DNA of 56,355 nt, taken from a virus. The notes beneath the pieces are model-generated. The model saw only the letters and a list, made by a program, of their open reading frames with translations, had not been told where the DNA came from and made no database searches. Positions 7,142-15,201 of the stretch are shown here, one piece after another (within the stretch, counting starts at the first letter, position 1; each line of letters begins with the position of its first letter). The stretch is taken from the IMG/VR virus record IMGVR_UViG_3300046533_000369, positions 1-56,355 of that record. One strand, given 5' to 3'. The position numbers and the translations under genes are program-made.

Positions 7142-9672
7142 TTCTTGGCCTTTGGCTTGGCGGCTGCAGGCTTGGGTTTCGGTTTGGCTTTAGCGACCGC
7201 GATAGCCGCCGCTTTCTTCACGCCCTCCAATTCCTTCTCATGCGCGTGGGTCTTTTCGGTGATCGCGTGATCGTGCTCCTGCTCGCGGCTCAGTATGGTG
7301 TGATCGTGATGGATCTCGGCGGCGGTGCGCTGGTCTTCGGCACGGGTGTCCATGACCTGCTTGGCCATATCGACGGCGCTCTGCCTCGCCTTGAGGCGCT
7401 GCTCGTCGTCGTGGTGCGAATCCTTCATCGACAGTTCGCCCAGCTTCAATTGGATTTCCTTGGCCCGCGTCTGGGCGTTCAGCAGGTCGGCCTGGGACTT
7501 GGCCTGCATGACGGATTGGTGAGTGTCGGCCTGCTGCGCATGCGCGTTGGCCTTGATGCGCTCCGATTCGGCGCGGTGCTGATCGACCGGCGTGTCCTGC
7601 TGGATCTGGCCGGTTTCGTCCATGCCCATGGTCTGGGCTTCCGCCATCAGGTTCATGGCGCGGGCGCCGGCCTCCTTGGCCCGCGCCTGGGCGGTGACCA
7701 TCGCCGCCTGCGAGGTGAGGGTCTTCGCCGCCGTCTCAGCCTGCTGCTGGATGAGTTGCGGGGGAGGCGCGGCCTGGGCGCTCGGCGGCGCCATGAATTG
7801 CTGCGGATTGTTCCAGCCCAGCGCCTGCAGCGCCGCCGTATCGATGGCGATGGGGTCGTAGAGACTGGGGTTTTGCTGCTGCAACTGCTTGAGCGCCATG
7901 ATCTTCATCACGCGCTGGCCATGGCTCGACGTATTCGGATCGGCCTGCGGGGTCAGGTCGGCCTGATCGAGCGCGGCGCGGAAGTTCTGCTCGTCCCACG
8001 GCGCGGACGGCTTCTTGTTGCGCTGCCAGAACGCCTTGGGGTTCTCCTTGAAGCAGCGTATCAGCAGGCGAAATTCCTGCGATTGCGCCGAGTGCATGCG
8101 CTTGTGGACGTTGTTCAGCACCTTCTGGGCCTGCTCGATCATCGCCAGGATGGTGCCGACGGGGATTTCGGCCTTGCCTTCGTTGGCCGGCAGTTCGGCG
8201 GTGCCGCCGCTGCGCTGGCCGGTCTGCACCATGTTATCGACCAGGGCCATCAGAGCTTGAGACGGCGGCTGGTAAGGAAGTGGCATAATCGCCTGATTGA
8301 TGGGAAGACCGCCCGTCTTGACGAGGACGCCGCCGCCCGGCGGTACGCGGAAGATATTCGTGTTCTGTCTGGCTCCCGTATCAGCCATGAGAAAGCCGGG
8401 AAAGTTGTTAAACATTCCAGCGTCCAGCAACTCGCGCCAAGCAGCAGTAACAGCGTTGGTGGTATTGCCCAATATATGAAGGAGTCCGATATCGTAGAAG
8501 CCGAGGCCCGGTACGTAGGTATATTTGACGAATGTCTCTCTAGCTTCAGGAAGCTCCTTCGTGTCCTCATCGTAGTTTCTGACGACCGAGAGGATTTTGC
8601 GGCTGGAGAGGTCGATGGTGACCCGGTACGGGATCTCAAGGCCCGAAATCTTGCCTTTGTACTTGTGCTCGTAGCCTTTGAGATCGAGTTCGCAATAGCA
8701 CTCGTAGATCTCGCGGTCACGGTCGTCGGGCCTCGTGGTGTTGGTCTGGATCCCTTGCTGGTTTTTAGCCGCCTCCTGCGCAGCGTCGAGCGTCTGCGGC
8801 TTGGGCGTATCGAGGTCGATGTCGCGATAGGCGCCGATTATCTGCATGCGCCTGACCGTCGAGGGCCGCATCATAGATCGATGGGTAACACGCTTGGCGT
8901 TGGCGAGGTCGGTGGCGGCGTCGTTGACGATGAGGTCGTTGGCGTCAACCGATTCAGAAACTGGCCGATTACGCAGCGGGCAGTTGTACACTTTCTTGAA
9001 TGCCGTGCCGCCAAAGCCCAGCAGAAGGAACATCTTGTCGGTGTCGGGATAGTATTCGGTCGCAGTGACAGTGAGATAATGATTGAGGTCTTTTTCAAGG
9101 GCGGTCGCCAGTGCGTCACGAGGGAGATTGGAGTTGCTGCCGTCATCGCGGATCTTGATCGGCCCGTCGGTGGGCAGCATTTCGGAGCGGCAGTTGGCTT
9201 GAAAGCGGAGCACCGCCTCCTGCAGCAGCGGATGCCGCACTTTTGACATGCCGTCCACCGGGGCGCCGTCCGCCGCCGACTGCAAATTGGGGATCTCGAT
9301 CTTGAGGCCGAGCAGCTTGATGCCCTGGGCGCGCTCTTCGATCCAGTCGTTGCGGCTGGTCAGATCCTCGTCGATCCCGCGCAGCAAATCGTCGGCAATG
9401 CCGCTCAGATCGTCTTCCGGAAGCTTTTCGGCCAGGTTGGCGAACCAGCCTGTGTTCTGCTCTGGCTTATCGACCAGCGATTTGCCATCAAGCGAGACAG
9501 TGACGCTGCCGTCGGCATGCTCGATCTTGATGACAGCGCCGGCGTCGTCCATTTCGGGGACGCCGGGAGGCTCGTGAACGTCATGCTGGATGGAGACGCC
9601 CGGAGAAATGGCCGGCGGGGCGCCGCCATTGGTCTGGCGGATGTTCAGGGGCAAGCCCGGCACCAATGGCAT
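7138..9672 (-). CDS. Portal protein, 844 aa
   Basis: Forms the dodecameric ring through which DNA is packaged and ejected. Evidence is its length, its location after the terminase, and portal-like segments: an N-terminal clip/wing region with ERAQGIKLLGLKIEIPN and KVRHPLLQEAVLRFQANCR, then a helical core (AEIPVGTILAMIEQAQKVLN). The last about 200 residues are a long Gln/Ala/Lys-rich coiled coil ending in a basic tail (KPKPKPAAAKPKAKK), an extension also common in podovirus portals. AGAGAGG lies before the ATG at 9672. The Lys/Pro tail may contact DNA. Confidence 0.85.
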   Translation of the reverse strand: MPLVPGLPLNIRQTNGGAPPAISPGVSIQHDVHEPPGVPEMDDAGAVIKIEHADGSVTVSLDGKSLVDKPEQNTGWFANLAEKLPEDDLSGIADDLLRGIDEDLTSRNDWIEERAQGIKLLGLKIEIPNLQSAADGAPVDGMSKVRHPLLQEAVLRFQANCRSEMLPTDGPIKIRDDGSNSNLPRDALATALEKDLNHYLTVTATEYYPDTDKMFLLLGFGGTAFKKVYNCPLRNRPVSESVDANDLIVNDAATDLANAKRVTHRSMMRPSTVRRMQIIGAYRDIDLDTPKPQTLDAAQEAAKNQQGIQTNTTRPDDRDREIYECYCELDLKGYEHKYKGKISGLEIPYRVTIDLSSRKILSVVRNYDEDTKELPEARETFVKYTYVPGLGFYDIGLLHILGNTTNAVTAAWRELLDAGMFNNFPGFLMADTGARQNTNIFRVPPGGGVLVKTGGLPINQAIMPLPYQPPSQALMALVDNMVQTGQRSGGTAELPANEGKAEIPVGTILAMIEQAQKVLNNVHKRMHSAQSQEFRLLIRCFKENPKAFWQRNKKPSAPWDEQNFRAALDQADLTPQADPNTSSHGQRVMKIMALKQLQQQNPSLYDPIAIDTAALQALGWNNPQQFMAPPSAQAAPPPQLIQQQAETAAKTLTSQAAMVTAQARAKEAGARAMNLMAEAQTMGMDETGQIQQDTPVDQHRAESERIKANAHAQQADTHQSVMQAKSQADLLNAQTRAKEIQLKLGELSMKDSHHDDEQRLKARQSAVDMAKQVMDTRAEDQRTAAEIHHDHTILSREQEHDHAITEKTHAHEKELEGVKKAAAIAVAKAKPKPKPAAAKPKAKK

Positions 9673-9716
9673 GGCGCATCCTCTCTGGAAAAGCAGAAGG
9701 GACTATAACGCCTATT

Positions 9717-9932
9717 TCAAATATCGCCAATGTCGGGCATCGGCGTCTTGTCATGGGCCTTTTGGAACCGTTTCATGCCCTCGCGGGCCGCTTCATCCTC
9801 ATCGTTGGCGATGATGGTGTATTCGGCCTTGGCCGGCGGATCGCCGCCCTCGACATGGACGTCAAACAGGTGTGAGGGTCGCCCGCCAGGCAGCGGGTGA
9901 TTATCGACAGTGGCCTTCATCATGAAACTCAT
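9717..9932 (-). CDS. Small hypothetical protein, 71 aa
   Basis: A compact alpha/beta-looking protein (SHLFDVHVEGG, KAEYTIIANDEDEAAREGMKRF). No family is recognised. The ATG at 9932 was chosen because GAGG lies eight to ten bases upstream; the frame extends further to 10001 but overlaps the small membrane gene there. It ends 45 bp before the portal start and is probably cotranscribed with it. Confidence 0.7.
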   Translation of the reverse strand: MSFMMKATVDNHPLPGGRPSHLFDVHVEGGDPPAKAEYTIIANDEDEAAREGMKRFQKAHDKTPMPDIGDI

Positions 9933-10044
9933 TTTCGTAATCCTCGAAATGAGCGGCGCGCTCGTCGCGCCGCCCCTTGTTGTAGGAGAGGCGGCTGACA
10001 AGCAGCAGGATGAAAACCGAAATGGCGATATCGAGCGGCGTCAT
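9901..10044 (-). CDS. 47-residue single-pass membrane microprotein
   Basis: The frame MTPLDIAISVFILLLVSRLS opens with one hydrophobic helix and continues with a highly charged cytoplasmic-type tail (KGRRDERAAHFEDYENEFHD). Its ATG at 10044 overlaps the TGA of the preceding Gp49-like gene (ATGA), and its 3' end overlaps the next gene by 32 bp. These are marks of the coupled genes used throughout this operon. The function is unknown. Confidence 0.6.
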   Translation of the reverse strand: MTPLDIAISVFILLLVSRLSYNKGRRDERAAHFEDYENEFHDEGHCR

Positions 10045-10499
10045 AGCCCCTTCAGTTCGTTGCGGAGGACGTAGCCCTCCAGCGGCCAGATCTTGCGGCG
10101 GGCGTCGTCGAAGGAGATCCGCCTGGCGATGGTTTCGTCAAAAGTGAGCGGAGAAGAGCAGCCGGCCTCGCCAATGACATGGTAGCCATTGGTCAGTTCG
10201 ATGGCGCAGATCATGACGGTGGAGTCGGGAAATTGATAGTATTTCACCCGCACGATGCGCTTATCGATGATTTCGGGCGTAATTCGGGGTATGGTCTGCT
10301 CTTCGGCTGCTCTGCTCATGGTTTGTTCCTTGCCTTCGTCAAGCCAGATCCACTTGTTGGTGGCTGCGTGGTCATAGTGGTATTCGCCGGCGTGGCCGTC
10401 GTTGTTCGACGCCAGCAGCACTTTCACGTCCTTGTCCCAGGTCAGGCCCCGGTCATTCAGGGGACCGCCGACGCAAACGCCATTGAGGATTTTGCTCAT
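10041..10499 (-). CDS. Gp49-like phage protein with extra N-terminal module, 152 aa
   Basis: Residues about 70-152 match the Gp49/66-type phage protein pattern: IDKRIVRVKYYQFPDSTVMI, then ELTNGYHVIGEAGC, FDETIARRISFDDARRKIW and PLEGYVLRN. The biochemical role of this family is not established. The first 60 residues (GVCVGGPLNDRGLTW through NKWIWLDEG) resemble the whole of the next small protein upstream, suggesting a duplicated module. The ATG at 10499 overlaps the upstream TGA (ATGA). Confidence 0.75.
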   Translation of the reverse strand: MSKILNGVCVGGPLNDRGLTWDKDVKVLLASNNDGHAGEYHYDHAATNKWIWLDEGKEQTMSRAAEEQTIPRITPEIIDKRIVRVKYYQFPDSTVMICAIELTNGYHVIGEAGCSSPLTFDETIARRISFDDARRKIWPLEGYVLRNELKGL

Positions 10500-10687
10500 T
10501 TCTTGCCCTCGTGGTGTAGCTCGACCCAGTTCCAGTGTCCGGTCCCGTCATTGCAGTATTCATTGCCGTCGGGGGCGCAGACGAAGCGCGATCCCGCCGT
10601 CAATGGCAGGCCTTTCCACGGGCCGTCGCGGCAGACGCCGGTCCATAGCTTGGTCGTCTTGATGGGTTCGGGCCTGAACGGGGTCAC
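10496..10687 (-). CDS. Small protein related to the N-terminus of its neighbour, 63 aa
   Basis: Sequence features are LWTGVCRDGPWKGLPLT, CAPDGNEYC and TGHWNWVELHHEG, with three Cys. The order GVC-x2-GP, a central acidic turn and a terminal W-x-W-x-x-L-x-x-x-G mirror the first 60 residues of the downstream Gp49-like protein. It starts at a GTG (10687) overlapping the TGA of the Tad2-like gene and ends in an ATGA overlap, so it is read as one coupled chain. The function is not known. Confidence 0.65.
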   Translation of the reverse strand: MTPFRPEPIKTTKLWTGVCRDGPWKGLPLTAGSRFVCAPDGNEYCNDGTGHWNWVELHHEGKK

Positions 10688-11022
10688 GGCACAACTCTCC
10701 AATCCTGGGCCAGCATGTCGGATTGGCTCGCCAGCCAACCCATCAGGATTTCGCCGGTCGCCGTCTTCATGATGAAGCAGGGCAGGACGGTAACTCTCCC
10801 ATCGGGCTGGGTTTTGGCGTAATCGCGGGCGACCTTCGACCAAAGCTGCTCGTGGTAGACTACGCGCGGTCCCTCCACGCCCGACAGGGCGATCCACATA
10901 TCCTTGCCGTTCCAGCCCTCGCGCTGGACTTTGCAGCCGGCCCGCATTTGCAGGATGGCCGTGCCAAAATCCATGCTGTAGGGATTGATGGACGTCATAC
11001 GGTCGTTCTCAACTACGGTCAT
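10684..11022 (-). CDS. DUF2829 / Tad2-like protein, candidate Thoeris inhibitor, 112 aa
   Basis: The DUF2829 pattern is complete: MDFGTAILQMRAGCKVQREG, then GWNGKDMWIAL, then PCFIMKTATGEILMGW and LASQSDMLAQDWRVV. This domain defines Tad2, a phage protein that sequesters the cyclic ADP-ribose signal made by Thoeris defence. The length (about 100 residues after a 16-residue leader) is close to known Tad2 proteins. The ATG at 11022 overlaps the stop of a second, shorter DUF2829 protein. Membership is by motif reading; ligand binding is inferred from the family. Confidence 0.8.
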   Translation of the reverse strand: MTVVENDRMTSINPYSMDFGTAILQMRAGCKVQREGWNGKDMWIALSGVEGPRVVYHEQLWSKVARDYAKTQPDGRVTVLPCFIMKTATGEILMGWLASQSDMLAQDWRVVP

Positions 11023-11606
11023 GGCGCAATGCTCCAGTCTCTGGCCAATACGTCAGCTTGGGAGATAGTCCAGATGGTCATTTCGCCGTTGGCCAGCGTC
11101 ATGTAAAGACACGCCGGCGCGCCGTCGGGAAAGCGGGCCTCGACCCATCTGCCGCTCCACGCCTTGCGCTGAATGCGGTGGCCCTGCTCCAATTGGAGAA
11201 GCGCGGCGCCGAAATCCATGAAGCGGACCTGGTTGGGATGAATATTGGTCGCGGTGACGCCCTCATTGCCGCTGGCGATGTGAGTGAAGCCCTCGCCAAA
11301 GGCGGCGACGTGCTCAAGATCGGGCATTAAGAGAGGAGGAGCTTCCGCCAGCTTCCTTTGGAGGTCGCCGGTCGATGGCGACAGGTAAGAAGGAGGCCCG
11401 GCCAGCGGAATGCCCTGCATGCCGGGGTCTTGGGGGTCGAATACGTCGAAATCGCCGGGCCGGCGGTGCGATCCGGCCACGGAAGGGTGATGGTGGAGCA
11501 CTTCAGCGCCCCCGGTGGGGTGCGTTTCGTCCAAAGCAGCCTGAATCGAGGGTTTGATGCGGCTCGACTTATGGACCTGGTGCTCATGTTCGGTCTTTTT
11601 AGTCAT
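11019..11606 (-). CDS. DUF2829 (Tad2-like) domain with long N-terminal extension, 195 aa
   Basis: The last about 65 residues repeat the DUF2829 pattern in shortened form: MDFGAALLQLEQGHRIQRKA, CLYMTLANGEMTIWT and ISQADVLARDWSI. The middle insertion present in the adjacent copy is missing. The first 125 residues are His/Pro/Gly-rich and look unstructured. Two such domains lie back to back (ATGA overlap) between TerL and portal. This copy could be a second sponge with altered specificity or a structural derivative; which is unknown. Confidence 0.7.
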   Translation of the reverse strand: MTKKTEHEHQVHKSSRIKPSIQAALDETHPTGGAEVLHHHPSVAGSHRRPGDFDVFDPQDPGMQGIPLAGPPSYLSPSTGDLQRKLAEAPPLLMPDLEHVAAFGEGFTHIASGNEGVTATNIHPNQVRFMDFGAALLQLEQGHRIQRKAWSGRWVEARFPDGAPACLYMTLANGEMTIWTISQADVLARDWSIAP

Positions 11607-11749
11607 TTTTTGCTCTCGTGCATGTCGCGGTGGGGGTGTTTTTCGGTCTTTTCATCGTGTTTTTCGTGTTTTTCAGGGGTTTTTGGGGCTGGAATCGGCT
11701 TTTCCGGAGCCTTCTCCGTCACGGACGTGGGGTTATTGCGAAAAAACAT
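11603..11749 (-). CDS. Lys/Glu/His-rich 48-residue protein
   Basis: Almost entirely charged (KPIPAPKTPEKHEKHDEKTE), so probably disordered. The ATG at 11749 has GGGAG upstream, and the stop overlaps the start of the 195-residue DUF2829 gene. The longer frame from 11806 would overlap TerL and lacks a site. No function is recognised. Confidence 0.55.
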   Translation of the reverse strand: MFFRNNPTSVTEKAPEKPIPAPKTPEKHEKHDEKTEKHPHRDMHESKK

Positions 11750-11765
11750 GACTTTTCTCCCTTTT

Positions 11766-13400
11766 TCAGCCTGGATAGAGCGGCTCCAGCGGCCTGGTGC
11801 GGCCATACTGGACTTCCTCGTTCATTTCCGCCAACCTTTCGTCGGACCGGGTCAGCAATCCGCAGTCGCGCAGGTGGCGAATCGCCTGTGATGTGGTGTC
11901 GGTAAGATCGTCATGCAGCGCCTTGGGGAAGGAAGCCACTTGCCTGATCACCATTTCCGCCCATTCCTTGTCTGGAGCGTAGACCATGCCTTCCGCAAAC
12001 AGCGGCTGAACACTGTACAGCCGAGCAAGTTTATCCTGGTTGCCTGGATTGATCAGGTGAACCGCCCATGGCTCATGTCCGTAAAGACGGCGCATCTCCT
12101 GCGCGACCGATATGCCGCTCGCCTTGGCCTCGACCAGCAGGCGGTCAACCTTCAACTTCTTGCAATGGAGGGCCACCTTGGCGACCAGGTCGGAAAGACT
12201 GAGGCGCTCGGTCCAGGCGTACATCAAAATGACGCGCGGCGCGGCGTCGAGGTGAGTGGAGGCGCCGCCTTCAGGCATTTCCTTCGGGTGACCGTAGCGA
12301 TCCACCAGCCTGGTGGCCTGGTTGCGGGTGTCGCCTGAAAACACCCCCCACACCGTCATGGCGCTGGGGTCGTTCTCCTGCTTCAGACCGTAGGCGGTGT
12401 CGATGGAGGCGATAATAAAGTCGAGCGCCGGAAATTCCGGCCTGTCCCACAGGATCCAGTCGGCGTCCTTGATGACGCCGCCTCCTCGCGGGACTGGGGC
12501 CTGCTGCATTTGGCCGGCGGTGGCGAACGGCCCCATGATCCGCTCTTCGCGTTCGACCACGTCGAGGGGAAAACGGGTCGGGAAATAAAGCTCGCCGGGG
12601 ATGGTGCGGGGGTCTTTGTAGCCGAGCATGGTGGGGTGGGCGCGGTCCGGATCGTAGCGCATCGGGATCATGATGTGATCGTAGCCGAGCTTCTTGTCGA
12701 GGATCATTCCGGACAGATCGGCCTCGTGCAGCCGCTGCATGATCACCACGATGGCGCTCTTGCGCGGCGAATTGAGGCGGGTCGGCACCGATTCCCTGAA
12801 CCACAGGTTGACGCTCTCGCGGGTGCTGTCGCTGTTGGCGTTCTTGACGCTCAGAGCGTCGTCGATCAGGACGCGGTCGGCCCGGTGACCGGTATCCGCT
12901 CCCGCCGCGACCGCCCTGCGCCATCCGGAGCGGGTGTTTTCGAACACCGTCTTGGAGTTCTGGTCGCCGGTCAGTTCGACCAGGTCGCCCCAGTGCTTCT
13001 GATACCAGGCGGTGGTGACCAGCCGGCGCATGCGAATGCTGTCGCGCTCGACCAGGTCGATGTTATGGGACGCGCAGAGATAGCGCATGTGGGGCATGGC
13101 GGCAGGCCCCCATTCCCAGGCCGGCCAAAACACATTGAGCAGCAGGGATTTCATGCCGCCGGGAGGAATGTTGATCAGGAGACGGTTGTAGGGCTTGCCA
13201 TCGACCTGGGCGCCGTCGGTGATCGCCTCCAAATGTTCACAGATGAACGGCAGGTGCCAGTTGTCGAGCATGGGCTGGCCCGGCTCGACCTCTTTCCAGG
13301 CCCGCTTGACGAACTCGTGCAGGGACCGCTCGCACATCTCCTTGTCCATGCGGTCGAGGACATCCTGCGGATTGACCTTTTGAAGATTGATGGACGTCAT
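11766..13400 (-). CDS. terL: Terminase large subunit, 544 aa
   Basis: The packaging motor ATPase and headful or cohesive-end nuclease. The ATPase domain shows a divergent Walker A at about 77-86 (NIPPGGMKSL) and Walker B at 176-181 (RVLIDD). The C-terminal RNase H-like nuclease shows the acidic triad in IIASIDTAYG (D334), RLLVEAKASG (E424) and HDDLTDT (near D498). Length is normal for TerL. The ATG at 13400 overlaps the preceding stop (ATGA). It acts with TerS and the portal on concatemeric phage DNA. Confidence 0.95.
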   Translation of the reverse strand: MTSINLQKVNPQDVLDRMDKEMCERSLHEFVKRAWKEVEPGQPMLDNWHLPFICEHLEAITDGAQVDGKPYNRLLINIPPGGMKSLLLNVFWPAWEWGPAAMPHMRYLCASHNIDLVERDSIRMRRLVTTAWYQKHWGDLVELTGDQNSKTVFENTRSGWRRAVAAGADTGHRADRVLIDDALSVKNANSDSTRESVNLWFRESVPTRLNSPRKSAIVVIMQRLHEADLSGMILDKKLGYDHIMIPMRYDPDRAHPTMLGYKDPRTIPGELYFPTRFPLDVVEREERIMGPFATAGQMQQAPVPRGGGVIKDADWILWDRPEFPALDFIIASIDTAYGLKQENDPSAMTVWGVFSGDTRNQATRLVDRYGHPKEMPEGGASTHLDAAPRVILMYAWTERLSLSDLVAKVALHCKKLKVDRLLVEAKASGISVAQEMRRLYGHEPWAVHLINPGNQDKLARLYSVQPLFAEGMVYAPDKEWAEMVIRQVASFPKALHDDLTDTTSQAIRHLRDCGLLTRSDERLAEMNEEVQYGRTRPLEPLYPG

Positions 13401-13582
13401 CCGAACAGCACCCCGTTAAACTCCGCGATCTCGAATGAAAACTCGGCAAAATGGGGATCCCAGTCGGGATCGACGGCGCGCCAGGCGTGAACGCAGGAGG
13501 AATAGTTGGAGTAATTCATCGGCTCCCAGTCGTCGGAGCCGTGAACATGGAGGCCCAGCTTGATCTCAAAAGTGTTCTTCAT
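13397..13582 (-). CDS. Small hypothetical protein, 61 aa
   Basis: A compact aromatic and acidic protein (KLGLHVHGSDDWEPMNYS, then DPDWDPHFAEFSFEIAEF). No domain is recognised. The ATG at 13582 has GGGGAG upstream and overlaps the previous stop; its own stop overlaps the TerL start. It lies within the TerS-TerL interval and is cotranslated with both. Confidence 0.7.
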   Translation of the reverse strand: MKNTFEIKLGLHVHGSDDWEPMNYSNYSSCVHAWRAVDPDWDPHFAEFSFEIAEFNGVLFG

Positions 13583-13782
13583 TGCAACTCCCCGATAATG
13601 CGCTTGATCTCTTCGGCGGGAAGCCGCAGCCAGGCCGGATCGCAAATGGCGTGAATAGCAAAAACGTAACGGGCCTCAGCGAAGTCGCGGGCCTGTTCCT
13701 TACAGATCGGCCAGAGGTATTGAATGTCGATATTCCGGAGCCTGGCGCACCACCAGTCCTGGAGCAGGGTGATCGGATTCAT
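13579..13782 (-). CDS. Small hypothetical protein, 67 aa
   Basis: Helical, Trp-rich N-terminus (LLQDWWCARLRNIDIQYLW), then FAEARYVFAIHAICDPAWLR and a C-terminal EEIKRIIGEL. No domain is recognised. The ATG at 13782 overlaps the upstream TGA and the stop overlaps the next ATG. Longer frames overlap the neighbour out of phase and were not used. Confidence 0.65.
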   Translation of the reverse strand: MNPITLLQDWWCARLRNIDIQYLWPICKEQARDFAEARYVFAIHAICDPAWLRLPAEEIKRIIGELQ

Positions 13783-13988
13783 AGATGCCCCGCCGGCGCC
13801 CAGACCTTGAGATCCTTGATCGGGAAATAAAACGCCGCCTCCCTGGAGGGGCCGGCGGGAATGACCTGCATCATCCACTCGCCCTCGAGAAATTGAACAT
13901 TGAGCGGGAATATCCGGCCTTCGTAAGGGCTTGGGCCGGCGACCGTGATATCGACCAGGGTCTTGGCGGGCTGGATGTGTTTAGGCAT
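13779..13988 (-). CDS. Small beta-rich hypothetical protein, 69 aa
   Basis: The pattern of alternating hydrophobics (TLVDITVAGPSPYEGRIFPL, FLEGEWMMQVIP) with a C-terminal FPIKDLKVWAP suggests a small beta-barrel. No family is recognised. The start at 13988 lies 8 bp inside the TerS gene end, so expression is coupled to TerS. Confidence 0.65.
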   Translation of the reverse strand: MPKHIQPAKTLVDITVAGPSPYEGRIFPLNVQFLEGEWMMQVIPAGPSREAAFYFPIKDLKVWAPAGHL

Positions 13989-14547
13989 CGTCGTCGTCCT
14001 CCGGATTGCAGCTGGAATGTCCTATCGCCTTCATCAGGGCCTTCTCGGCAATGAGGATCTCGTCCGAGGACAGATGGGAGACATCAATCTTGGTCAAATT
14101 GTTGATATTGACCTGCGAGGTGGTGTCGATCATGCGGCGGTCGCCATAGAAGCGGGGGGACCGCTTCACCGCCAGCCACTCCCTGGCATGGATGCGATGC
14201 GGCAGCTTGGCGATGTCGAGATCGGTCGCCGCCTCGTCGGCAATGGTCACGATCTCGCGGGCGATGTCATCCGCGTATAGCTCTCGCGCCGCCGCGAAGG
14301 CCCGCGCAAATTCCGGATGCTCCTCCAGCCAATAATACATGATCCGGGCGTTGGGCGCCCAGACCTCCTCCAGCGCAATCTGCCGCAAGGTCTTGCCATT
14401 GGTGACCAGATCGCAAATCCGCTCCCCGATAGCGGGGGTGTAGATACTGGCCCACGGCGGCTTGACCTCCGGGGGCGTCGGCGCCGCCCTGGTGGATTGC
14501 GCTAGTTCGAAGCGAGCTATGCGCCGGTTTTGCTTTTTGGTGGGCAT
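13981..14547 (-). CDS. terS: Terminase small subunit, Sf6-like, 187 aa
   Basis: Recognises phage DNA and loads it onto TerL. The central part has a helix-turn-helix-like DNA-binding region (ERICDLVTNGKTLRQIALEE, then APNARIMYYWLEEHPEFARA) and then the helical oligomerisation part (LYADDIAREIVTIADEA). The segment HAREWLAVKRSPRFYGDR and the acidic tail (EDDDDA) are typical of Sf6-type TerS. The frame is open to 14748, but the ATG at 14547 fits family length, and a promoter lies directly upstream. Confidence 0.9.
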   Translation of the reverse strand: MPTKKQNRRIARFELAQSTRAAPTPPEVKPPWASIYTPAIGERICDLVTNGKTLRQIALEEVWAPNARIMYYWLEEHPEFARAFAAARELYADDIAREIVTIADEAATDLDIAKLPHRIHAREWLAVKRSPRFYGDRRMIDTTSQVNINNLTKIDVSHLSSDEILIAEKALMKAIGHSSCNPEDDDDA

Positions 14548-14577
14548 GGCGTGGGCCTCGTCGGTCGGGGGTGCTGG

Positions 14578-14607
14578 AGTATATGAGGGAAATGGGCTTG
14601 CCGGCAA
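14578..14607 (-). promoter_or_regulatory. Sigma70-type promoter for the terminase/head operon
   Basis: On the minus strand TTGCCG (14607-14602), an 18-nt spacer and TATACT (14583-14578) lie 31 bp before the TerS start. The -35 box is part of a TTGCCGGCAA palindrome. It probably drives the long minus-strand head operon. Confidence 0.6.
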
Positions 14608-14649
14608 GAGCGAAAACAGGTTAGACAGTAGAATACGGAGGAGGAGCAT

Positions 14650-15033
14650 ATGATGGGTAGACACAGAGCGCCGGAAATGCAAGGGGACGACTGCGGGGGG
14701 TACGACCCCTTCACCCAGATCACCAAGCCATACGACTACAGCCGCCACGGCTTCAAACTATCGAAGTGGGAAACCCGCATCCTGCCAAGGGTGAACCTGT
14801 GCGTGTGGGTCGCGGATAAACAATTCGAGATCTATATGACCTACGCCGAGGGCGTCCAGGAGAGCAAGATCGACCTGCTGGAGGCGATACGGTCGCATAT
14901 CGACACCTGGGAGGGGGACTCGGCGGGGGAAATGAACGATACGTTGGAAGCCTTGGAGAAGCTCGTCACTGGGCTGAATGACCTCATGGTCAAAGTTAGG
15001 GAGAAAAGTTCAAAACTGTCTGGGGCTATTTGA
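14650..15033 (+). CDS. Hypothetical protein, 127 aa
   Basis: Divergent from TerS. A GGAGGAGGAG site stands just before ATGATG. The N-terminus is Gly/Asp-rich, the middle contains SKWETRILPRVNLCVWVADK, and the C-terminal half is a long amphipathic helix (TLEALEKLVTGLNDLMVKVR). No domain is recognised. Its 3' end runs into a possible pseudoknot and a terminator, so it forms its own short transcript. Confidence 0.7.
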   Translation: MMGRHRAPEMQGDDCGGYDPFTQITKPYDYSRHGFKLSKWETRILPRVNLCVWVADKQFEIYMTYAEGVQESKIDLLEAIRSHIDTWEGDSAGEMNDTLEALEKLVTGLNDLMVKVREKSSKLSGAI

Positions 15034-15036
15034 ACC

Positions 15037-15081
15037 GGGAAATGAACACTCTCATTCATTTCCCAAAATCCATGAGAGTGT
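15037..15081 (+). other. Interlocked inverted repeats, possible H-type pseudoknot
   Basis: Stem A is GGGAAATGAA (15037-15046) with TTCATTTCCC (15055-15064), 10 bp perfect. Its whole 8-nt loop CACTCTCA (15047-15054) is complementary to TGAGAGTG (15073-15080). Both helices can form together as a pseudoknot or exclude each other as a switch. It starts four bases after the stop codon. Confidence 0.65.
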
Positions 15082-15177
15082 CCGTTTATTGGTCAACAAC
15101 CGAATACGATTATTTATTGGGTGAAAAATTTGAGAAAAATTTTTGGGGCTTATAGTATACTCTAGGCCGCCTATTAG

Positions 15178-15201
15178 CGGGGGTACCCCCGGTCGTTTTT
15201 T
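15178..15201 (+). terminator. Rho-independent terminator
   Basis: CGGGGGTACCCCCG (15178-15191) is a perfect palindrome and is followed by GTCG and six T residues (15196-15201). It ends the plus-strand transcript of the 127-residue gene. Confidence 0.7.

Noticed and set aside
7081-9246. Very long plus-strand open frame (721 codons)
   Set aside because: It lies antisense to the portal gene; its His/Arg/Leu-rich content is the usual shadow of a GC-rich coding strand, and it has no ribosome site or domain.
15130-15161. Plus-strand promoter (TTGAGA and TATAGT/TATACT)
   Set aside because: Spacing is 15 or 20 nt and a strong terminator follows within about 20 bp, so a useful transcript is unlikely.
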